Source of the DNA: Incurvaria masculella
Taxonomy: Eukaryota > Arthropoda > Insecta > Lepidoptera > Incurvariidae
Reading direction: 5' to 3'
Length of the DNA: 64,000 nt
Assembly: GCA_946894095.1 (NCBI GenBank)
Contig: OX335658.1
Coordinates: 11,647,001-11,711,000 of the forward strand
The notes below the pieces were generated by a model. The model worked only from the letters and a program-made list of their open reading frames with translations. It searched no databases and was not told the DNA's origin. The position numbers and the translations under genes were made by a program. Shown in pieces: positions 55,581 to 64,000 of this stretch. Each line of letters starts with the position of its first letter. Within the stretch, counting starts at the first letter, position 1.

Positions 55581-56777
55581 AGTCTCCGCGTAAAATACAA
55601 AAAGTAAAATGTATACTTGTAAAGTGCGTTCAATAAAAGTTATTTTAAGCGACTACTTTAAAAAAAATCTACGAAAACGACCTGGTTTCCTGCTAATGGA
55701 ATATTGACAGAGTTGTTGTATTTTCTCAAATTAAAAATAAAATAACTTACAACGACTAACTAAATTGTGAATGTAGCCTTCTCAGAAAGTTTAGACTTTT
55801 AGGCACCGCTCTAAAAATAGTCAGCATTGTGAGTAAGAAAATAGGAGAATACCTTGACAATGGTAATCTCATGATCATATGATAATCGACGCCAAAATAA
55901 AATGCAAACAAAGCAGGAATCGTCCCGGAATTCAGGTTCAGCCTTCTTTCAGAGGCGATGGAAATTTGTAAAATATATCCGGGAAATCTTGCCGCGGAAG
56001 AATATTTTAGATGACAGATTTGCCTAAGTGAGCCTTTTAGTTGAGCTCTGTAAAGCGAAGTTGACAGGAGAATCCTTCCATGAAGCTCTGCCGGATTTCA
56101 AAGTTGTGCGTGCGTTAGCAAGATATCTTACAAAATATCCTTCAAACATTCAGATAAATTCCCCAAAGACTTTTCTTATAGTTGTAGTAGAATTTTAATG
56201 CCTATCACGACCTGCTTTTTATGTATCGCAGGAAAGGTGTAATATCCTTTTACTTACAGGAAACTTGTAATGGTATGGAAACGCTTTGAATCCTATTAGC
56301 ATCTAATTAGGTAGGTTCAGTTACTTTAGATAAGTCTATTTACAATATATTAACACTTACGATTCGTTTTCTAGGAATATTTTTAATTAACGGATACGAA
56401 AACTTTTCTGCAGCACATATATAGTGTACAAATACCAGTATTCAGAACTAAATGGGGGTGATTCTGTACATAAAAGTAAACATTATTTGTTTCACGATGT
56501 TTCTTTAAATAAAAAATATCCTCTTCGCGCAAATGTGTCGTTGTCATACGAAATTGTGAATAAAATAATTCCATCAAGTACATACAGCTCAATTTTCTAG
56601 CGGTTTCGTAACGATAATTTCGATGCATGGATGTTTTGCTGTTGGCAAAATGATATTCAAAATAATATTTATTACAAAATTGATTTTATCTTTATCGGGA
56701 CTTTTACTAAAGTACCAGGTGGATGAAAGAATTTAAAAATGCATCCAGATCACCTATCTTTTGTAATTGAGAGGTAC
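55581..56777 (-). other. Part of intron 2 of the secreted-protein gene
   Basis: AT-rich. The 81-codon minus frame at 56383-56628 has no splice borders in phase and low complexity, so I leave it out. Confidence 0.45.
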
Positions 56778-56969
56778 CTGGAAATACATAGAGATCTGCT
56801 CCAGATAGAGAGTCATGTAGTTAACGGCTTTGTCGGCCTCGTTCTTCATGAGCAGCTTGATCTGCGAGATCAGCGTCTCCATGTCCTCGCGCCAGCGGTG
56901 CGCGCGCATCTGTAAGTCGGCGATCAGCGCGCGGTACCCGCTCACGAGGTTCTCTTGCGACTCACTGTC
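56778..56969 (-). CDS. Secreted six-cysteine protein, exon 2
   Basis: Minus acceptor acgtttccgcag/ and donor tttccag/gtacct. The 192-nt exon has 64 codons and is phase 0 at both ends, joining exon 1 directly. The translation begins DSESQENLVSGYRALIADLQ, then MRAHRWREDMETLISQIKLL, MKNEADKAVNYMTLYLEQIS, MYFQ. It forms two or three long amphipathic helices with no cysteine. It follows the predicted signal peptide, so it should be the mature N-terminus. It is much richer in GC than the flanks. Confidence 0.87.
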
Positions 56970-57370
56970 CTGCGGAAACGTGAAATATACATAAGGCGCT
57001 AGAAAAACGATTGTTCGTGCCGGAGACCCCGGTTTCTTCTGAAACGAGATAACTTGAAGAAAGCAATAGTGTTCAAATAATCGGGTTACTACATTCTAAA
57101 ATGTAAAGTTACTCATAATTAATCTCAACCATGTTCGCTGCATAATCTAAGCAGTATTTCTCTTTAAGATTCCGTCTTCGAGACGAGAGTCGTCAGTCCG
57201 AGTTCTCACATAAATTGGCGGTTACGAAACTCCGAAGTTACGTTCTTAACGTCAAACGTTTATAACAACTTACTCTGTGGTTTTACTTCTTCAAACTGTT
57301 AAAAGCAAACTCCTACTTCCGATTTGTATGAAAACGCGGAGTCGGCGTAAACGGCAACGTAGCAGTGGGT
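56970..57370 (-). other. Intron 1, no gene seen
   Basis: Unremarkable AT-rich sequence. Confidence 0.45.
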
Positions 57371-57371
57371 G

Positions 57372-57687
57372 TTAAGAGGATAATCGGATCGAGTTCCATA
57401 CAATGGCTCGTGCCGGATTCCTCACTCAAATTAAGAAATATGTTTGATATCTTGCACACTCAATAAAACAATTAAGAGCTACGGTTTGATTTTTTTGATA
57501 TATCATATCCCATGATATACGCCTTTAAAGAATTGCATACTAAAATCCTGGATATAAGCACATAAATAAAAAAAATCTAAACGTACGGACGTTGTTCTCA
57601 GTTCATTTATTTAATGTGCAAAATACAAGAAACATATTTCTTAATTTGAACAAGCCATTGTATGGAAATCTATCATTATCCTCTTTA
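57372..57687. repeat. TTAA-type MITE, full copy
   Basis: Left 'ttaagaggataatcggatcg' and right 'atcattatcctcttta' ends pair, as do 'ttccatacaatggctcgtgc' and 'caagccattgtatggaaatc', and 'aaattaagaaatatgtttga' and 'aacatatttcttaatttgaa'. Immediate flanks ('cagtgggtg' and 'cgcccactg') also pair, so the true termini may lie slightly outside. Confidence 0.75.
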
Positions 57688-58845
57688 CGCCCACTGCGCG
57701 CGCTCTTCAATTATCCATACATTTTAAGCAGTCGATCGGTTCGGCGTAAACGCCAATTTAGGTTAGAACTCGGACTAGGGCCTCAGAACACAAAGCAATG
57801 AGCTTGTTTTGATAGCGAAATTACGTGAGAGCATACATCCTTTCGCCCTCCCGCAGCGCTCGCTCCACACCGCCCGCGCGTTTCCGCCCCGCGCCCCGCC
57901 TCAGATGCCGTCGGAGCGCCCGCGTAGGGACACAATGAAAGAAGAAACCAGGTTCCACACCTGTATCGTGTTTGGGACGAATGTAGCAAAAAAATCTAAC
58001 GAACAAAGATGACGCGAAAATGTTATGATTTATGTTTAAAATTTACAGACGAATAACTTCGAAGTAAGAGATTGACTTCCTATGTTATTGTTTCGCTTTG
58101 AATAATCCAAAGGAATCGTCACTTTACAACACCTTAACCTTATTTACCACATTAACCTTTAGGGCTTGATATCCAACTACGTATTGTCGAAAATCCATAT
58201 TTTTAACGCACCGATTTCAAACTCAAAGTTATATTAGTTAACTAAACTCAGTTGATTTATTATATGCAGAATATCAGAAAAATATTTCTTAACTTCAATG
58301 AGATAACTTCAGTGGCTCGAGCCACTTTATGGAACTTGATCACCTCATTATTCTTTTAATATACAAAACAATTACATAAAGCTAAATTTAGTGTGAAACA
58401 ATCAATCAAATGATGCATCAAACAACCAACGCCATCTCATGTAATATTGAGGTACCAGTTGTTTAGACATTATGCATGAATAATAGCTACACAACGATAG
58501 ATGGCAGCACATCCAAAGACGCCGAACGAAGATCGAACACTCTGGTACTAATGTAATGAATAGAGCAAAATGTCATCGCATTAGACCGCATGTCCGTTTA
58601 CTTTATCCGCCCCCTTCATTCGTCTTCCATTTACAGAGAGCCGACTAGTTATTAAGGCTATGACGATGCCACGGTGTGGCGGAATCGGGCACACTCGGTG
58701 CTTGGGTTATGAATATAAAATGACGGTAGCTAATGCCCGGACGAACAATTCGCGCAATATAAACCTTTTGAGCTATTCCGCGGGGCTGCTCGAATCTCGA
58801 CCGTGAAAGAATGAATATTTGCGATGCTGTAAACGTCTTTATACT
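57688..58845 (-). other. Intron 1 with a GC-rich patch and a MITE arm
   Basis: Positions 57835-57950 are GC-rich ('cgcccgcgcgtttccgcccc') without a supported frame. One TTAA-MITE arm lies at 58250-58360 ('tattatatgcagaatatcag', 'gcctcattattcttttaa'-type end). Confidence 0.4.
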
Positions 58846-59335
58846 AAAGACTAGCTGCGGTACCCGGCTCCGCTCGGGTCCATGTCGTTTTAGACTGATG
58901 TCTAGCTGAATTATTTCCTAGATAATATGGAAGGAACTCTATGCGGTTCACTAAAAGTGACGTGTTTTAACATTGTTTACTCATCCCTCTCTTCTTGCAA
59001 TCGGTTCTTAGGCTGTTTTGTCTTGTTTGTTTTGTCTTACTGTCACTTGTTTTTGCATTGTGGCGTTATTTAAAAAAATGCGTGTCTATATCACCATGGT
59101 ATTAACTTATGAAAATTTTCGTAGAATGATTTTATACGATTTTAAGTATTTTGTTTTGGAGTAATTTCATTGATATTGCTCAGCACTTTGCATATTTAGC
59201 GTGATGGTATGCACGCTAAAGCGTTCCCAGCGATGTTATCTTTAATTGATTTCAATCGCATCTTGATCTGTTTTGTGGTTACGGAGATTACCTCTCGCAT
59301 GTGGACAGACGTTCCCTTTTATATAAGTAGAGAGA
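58845..59335 (+). repeat. Interspersed repeat ('agctgcggtacccggctccg' family)
   Basis: 'ctagctgcggtacccggctc', 'tcgggtccatgtcgtttta' at the start and 'ccttttatataagtagagag' at the end. Same family as 39265-39545. Confidence 0.6.
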
Positions 59336-59389
59336 TAAATAACGATATATGTACCCATTGTTAAAATATTAAATTTCACATGTTATTTA

Positions 59390-59515
59390 AGAGGATAATG
59401 AGGTGATCAAGTTCTATACAGCGGCCCGTTCCTGTATCCTCAGTCAAATTAAGAAAACTATTTCTGAAATGTTGCACATTCTATAAATGAACTGACAGCT
59501 ACGTACGAATTTTAT
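59390..59515 (+). repeat. TTAA MITE-like arm
   Basis: 'tttaagaggataatgaggtg', 'tgtatcctcagtcaaattaa', 'ttctgaaatgttgcacattc', then 'gaactgacagctacgtacg'. Confidence 0.65.
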
Positions 59516-59594
59516 TTCCCCGTTAGGGACGTTCCGAGCGAGTAGAAAATGATCATTACACAATTTAGGTATTATCTTTTAATTTAGGATTAAT

Positions 59595-59740
59595 TTAGTT
59601 CAATGGAGCCGTGCTCATTAAGGGAAGGTCCTGGCATAGCACCTAATTCCTTCGGGAATGTGGTGTATTGGGCCTAATATCATAACGGTAGTTCAGTGAT
59701 ATTAGCCTTCCATGTCAGGTTAAAAAAAAAAATTGTCAAA
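59595..59740 (+). repeat. SINE 3' half
   Basis: 'agttcaatggagccgtgctc', 'aaggtcctggcatagcacct', 'aattccttcgggaatgtggt', 'ttagccttccatgtcaggtt' and an A-run. Confidence 0.75.
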
Positions 59741-61330
59741 ATATTAATTTTCATAAATATTTTCAAGTGGGTTTGAAAGACATGTCAGCATTACTGACCA
59801 ATATGTTTGTTTGTGCAAACATAAGTATAATGTGACTTTACTTTGATCATGTAGACTGTAAGTATTGGGTTTCTTTTATATTTTGGGGCACGGAACTAAA
59901 CTATAACAAGGTGTGTTACAAATAAATTCAACTACTGACTACTTCTCCTCATTCCTGACTCCGGGGAATACACGCGCGGGGATCAAATTAATGGCAATAA
60001 AGCGGCTAAAGCGCTGAGCGTGGCCGTTTTTTACGACTACTAAATTTTTTGTTTGTGCTAATATTTGATCTGCAGATCGTCTAGCGAGAAAGCGATAACT
60101 TGTTACGATATGAGCGAATGCTGTAAAGCCGACCAGAATATGATAAAATCTTTTTGGATAGAGACCGCACTGGTTCGAAATATGGTAATGTTAAACAATG
60201 AAGTAATTAATAATATTACATGCAAATTTGCTAATTTGCTAGGGTAATTCTTACTAAAATAACTTAGTTGTTTGCTATTCGAGCTCCGTATCATGAGGAG
60301 TTTTGTGATGTTATGGTAAGGCCTCCACCTAATGTGCCGAAGTGTATTACATTTTGCGAGCTTTGTTCGTGCACACGGGGATTCAAACGCCGTTACATTG
60401 ACAATTTTAACACTCAAGGTAAGCAACTGACACTTCAATGAGTTAAAATATCGAATTATAACGTTAAGATTACGTTGTATTTAAAATTTAAGTAAATAAA
60501 ACCTTATATTAAATTTTAGCTCGCGAAAATGAAGGCACAAAAAAAAACGCAAATGAAAATATTCGATTGATTTGGCTTTTGCAAAATCGATACAATTTAG
60601 ATATTAGTTGAGTAAAGTTAGGTAACAAAATTTAAGTTTTAAATACACAGTTTCCAAACCACCTTTGTATGGGATGCGTAATTTTCTGATGCTTATTAGT
60701 ACGCACGTTTATTCATTCTTAAATTAGAATAGTGGAAAACAATTATTGAAATCCACTGTTCATTACAGCTAAATCTTATCACAACAAATTACAAATTTCA
60801 ATTGCTGTGAATACGAAATGTATTTGATTTTTCGACGCTGACTCTTGTACGCATGTATTCGAGGCAGTATATGAGACTTCAATTCTCTGGCGGGCCTAAC
60901 CTATGTTTGCTTACTTGAAAAGGTCAGGATGATTTCTAGTCGACATTTCAAATTAAGTAAAAGCTAACATGTCTCGCTGACAATTTTGGAAAGTCCTGAT
61001 ACTTTTTTCAATCTCTCGAGTTGGTATTAAAAACCTTGCCTGAGTTTTATCAATTGTAGAGTTTGAACTGGATGGAGTTCTGATGAATTTTCCAATTTTT
61101 TGTGACTTAAACTTGATTCTTAGGTTTTTTTTTGCATTTAAACATTAACTCCTCCCATACAACAAAACGTTGGGGTTAAATAAAATAAAAGCTCAAGAAA
61201 TATTATTATTTTACCATTTTGTTCAGATTCGCATTGGGAAAAAGTCACATGCCTTGCACCCTGCTCTCAGGTATAAGCCTTAATGCATCGACGTCCTTAA
61301 TGCAATTGTGATTTAAGTTGTATTTGATAT
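59741..61330 (-). other. Intron 1, no gene seen
   Basis: AT-rich. The 111-codon minus frame at 60103-60438 has no supporting motif or splice junction. Confidence 0.45.
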
Positions 61331-61336
61331 CCTTAC

Positions 61337-61390
61337 CTGCATAGAGATCGCTACTGATAGAGCAAGTAGCGCCACCACGGTTTGACGCAT
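61337..61390 (-). CDS. Secreted six-cysteine protein, exon 1 (signal peptide)
   Basis: ATG at 61390-61388, then 18 codons (MRQTVVALLALSVAISMQ) to the donor atgcag/gtaagg, phase 0. A basic residue followed by a hydrophobic core is a classical signal peptide, with cleavage likely near the Ser/Met-Gln end. Too short for ORF finders. Together with exons 2-5 it gives 240 residues with Cys at 96, 118, 148, 158, 198 and 220 and sequons at Asn92, Asn114 and Asn157. The protein should enter the secretory pathway and could form three disulfides. I do not recognise the family. A helical cytokine-like or haemolymph protein would fit, but this is a guess. Confidence 0.8.
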
Positions 61391-64000
61391 TTCTTCTCTC
61401 CTTCCAATGATTCTATTCCCATCTCAGCTTCCGTCCACATGGGCGCACATTATTTTGAAATAGCTTCAACAGCAATCAATAGTTTTACTTTAGGCGTATA
61501 TTTCTCGATAGAAAATATTATTTTCCTCAAAAATAACGTTCACACAAACAGAGCAACGAAAGCATGATCGTAGACTGGGCAGCGCGAGGCCTGTTGTTGC
61601 TTGGGATGTTTTTGTGTGAAACGTCCATTGTTCTCTTCGGCTTCCGCGCGATGTTATGGATTTATTGGAAAGTTGACGGTTTTACGGAAAAATAAAGCGG
61701 CACAAACGTGGGATTACCCGAGATCTATCGTCTGGGCAAAGTACAAAAATAACCTCAATTGTTTTTAACGATGCTTCAATTAATTGTTTGCAGGTACAAT
61801 TATTTGTAGGCATAGATATCGAACCTCAAACAACGTACCAAACTCGCCGAAAACTCCTTATTTTCGTTGGTACTATGACATTTCTAACCAGCGCCATCAC
61901 CCGTCACTGGTAGAAATAGTTACATTCATCAAAGTTTGATTCCAAATGTTTCCTATCTAAAATTAGCAAGAAACAACGTCATTTAAAAACAATTACGTTT
62001 TATAAGGTCAGTTAGCCAAGCCAATAGTCAATTACTTACCAAAACGAAATTCAAATTAGCTGCACATAAAAGCTTGGCACGGCGTGTGAAAATACAGCCG
62101 CCATACGCAAATGAACCGCAAAATCTAGTTATGCGGATCACGTGACTTCCGTACAAATTGGCCGGCGGGAAGTGGCGATATTTAGATAGTGCAGTGGCTC
62201 CATCTGCTAACGAACGGGCAAAACTTAAAGCAAATATTGGCGCCAAAGTGTTTCCGGACGCCGCGGCGCGATGGCGTTGGTGGCAGCTCGGCGCTTGTCT
62301 CAAATGTCGAGGCTTTTATGGCGTAGGGCGGCAGAGAGAGGAAACGATTGACCCATTTACGTCCGGCTAAATAGACGGACAATTAAATTCCATTCAATTA
62401 AAAAGGTCGGTGGAAGCTTTCGGTACAATGATACGATTTAATTTCGCAGTCGAGTAAATAATGAATTATCGCGGCCTTCAAAAGGTTTCGCCGTTTTGCC
62501 TGATGAATGCCAAAACGAAGTGAATTTATTATCTAGGCTACTTGCGAAAGGGCCCTCGGCTAAGCCCGCAATGCGAAATGCTGCCATGCGGATTTCATTT
62601 CGCAGTTTTTCGCATTGCTCAATGTGTTACAGAATTGCGGTAGAAAAATCATGCGTCGACAGAACGGGCATAGAATAATAAAGAGTTCTGCATACATTTT
62701 TGTGGAGATGCAGATCTAACGATTTAATCTTACAATCGTGCAGAAAGCCCAGCAGATGTTGCAGAAATATGAGATCATGAAAATAAAAAAAAAAATCTTA
62801 TAATATTATATAAATCGGAATCTTTGGATTTATTTCCTATTAGAAGAAAACGATGATTTCAAGAGATGTTTTAGTTTATCAAAATATATCGGTCGATATA
62901 TCAAATATCCACCGATATTAAAACAAAATATATCAATTACTGGTACGCAAGCTTGGATCAGCCATCAGCGCACGATAACTGTCTAACAGAATAATAACAC
63001 AATGTATAATTTTAACACAAATGTAATGTGATTCTTCGAAGCATCGACACGATGAACCTTTAGGAGATCATCTCGTTTTTAAGTCGATCTAGTAAAATTT
63101 AATTCATTTAAAAACTCAGCCTGTAAAATTATATCATTCAAAGCTAATTGACCCTATTCAAGTCGGTATTAATTTATTTCTGATTTTACAATACAACCGC
63201 AACATGGACAAAGCGATAGCCTGAAATCACGAGCTTCGCTTCCTTATTTAGGTCAGTGCTAACGAACGTGTGTTCGCGTGTACGTATTGGACGCGAGTGT
63301 TGTTAATAATGCAGCCAGCAGTCGTTCGGGCCACAGGCAAGTTTGACATGCGTCACGCAGAGACAAATGAGCCGCGAATCGTGCCGGCTCCTGTCTATAC
63401 ATAGGCTCGCTTTTAGATTGGGAATTATCGTCGTTGAAAAAGTAACAATTTTAATTTCCTAATAATTCAATGAATACTAAGGATGCCTTGCGTAAAAAAA
63501 TCATGCGAAACAAGGCTAGGTTAAGCTAGAACGCTCATCTTTTGACACGCAAGGGCATTTAAAAGGCTACATTTGAGAGGCCGTTTTAAAAGTTTCAATT
63601 TTAGGGGTCTTCTTCCCCCCAAGTCACGTGTAAGTTTGTTTGTGTCAAATATTTTGAACCTGTAGTCCTGGACCTATCGTTTCGGTACTCGATATCGTGA
63701 TCTACCATTCTTTTTTATGCATTAACTTGGTATTTGATCTTTATTTCATTTTTAATTAAAACGCCTTTCGGTTTAAATAAACCTTTTCTTAATATCAACC
63801 AATCCACAATCTAAGCCAGACGTCACAAATGTCACCATATTTTTTTATCATGCTATAACTAATTCAATTTATGGAAATTGTTGTCTCATTTCATTCTTCC
63901 GCGATTAGATGAATCTATTTGTCACTTTTTCGCATGATGCATTTCTTTATACCTTGGTCCTGCTCTATTACCCTTTACGTATTAGAGTTTGGTGTGCATA
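61391..64000. other. Upstream region of the secreted-protein gene, no other gene seen
   Basis: The promoter of the minus-strand gene should lie just right of 61390. I see no confident TATA or initiator. Positions 62150-62350 are moderately GC-rich with overlapping 66-91-codon frames on both strands, without splice or motif support. The rest is AT-rich. Confidence 0.45.

Noticed and set aside
60103..60438. 111-codon minus-strand frame as an additional exon
   Set aside because: No splice borders in phase, AT-rich, no motif.

Overview
The window looks like AT-rich insect DNA, most likely from a moth or butterfly. The grounds are the repeats: an interspersed family containing 'aagtgcgagtc...cgcac', RTE and other LINE 3' ends, TTAA-ended foldback elements, tRNA-type SINEs and short interstitial (CCTAA)n tracts. 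There is no prokaryotic gene organisation. Real coding sequence is a small fraction, split into short exons on both strands. I recognise no rRNA, tRNA or other RNA gene apart from SINE promoter heads.

Plus strand, about 1.3-45.5 kb: exons of one large gene. Eleven exons (2972-3090, 5045-5148, 14131-14222, 15489-15579, 16099-16339, 18240-18327, 21475-21648, 22452-22590, 23768-23832, 24079-24966, 28761-29110) have AG/GT borders and matching intron phases, and join into one open frame of 783 codons. The product is low-complexity, rich in Tyr, Asp, Glu, Gln and Pro. It ends in a W-x2-A-x-N-K-x3-Q-L motif like the calmodulin-binding segment of Munc13/UNC-13. I read it as the N-terminal half of an unc-13 homologue (inference). 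A GC-rich exon at 45090-45470 (phase 0 at both ends) may continue it or be an alternative first exon. An upstream coiled-coil-like exon at 1315-1423 is plausible but does not join in phase to the next one seen.

Minus strand, 61.4 to 49.7 kb: a five-exon gene (61390-61337, 56969-56778, 54715-54589, 52683-52550, 49956-49741) encodes a predicted 240-residue secreted protein. It has a signal peptide, a helical body, six cysteines and three N-glycosylation sequons. I do not recognise the family. It may lie inside a downstream unc-13 intron.

Mobile DNA fills the introns. A minus-strand LTR element (5301-9532, TSD ATTG) is gutted and carries a large minisatellite. A plus-strand Ty3/gypsy element (10349-13989, TSD CCAT, LTRs identical by eye) has gag, a GGGAAAC slippery site, protease, RT and RNase H, but no integrase. 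A 5'-truncated non-LTR element (26863-28357) has a 14-bp TSD. There are also LINE 3' ends, MITE-like foldbacks and many copies of a SINE with a shared body and two kinds of Pol III head.

Tandem repeats touch or overlap exon edges at five places: 75 bp before 1315, 180 bp around 16.2-17.6 kb, 121 bp at 21.6 kb, about 93 bp before 45.09 kb and about 49 bp at 54.3-54.6 kb. The other stretches show no supported gene.
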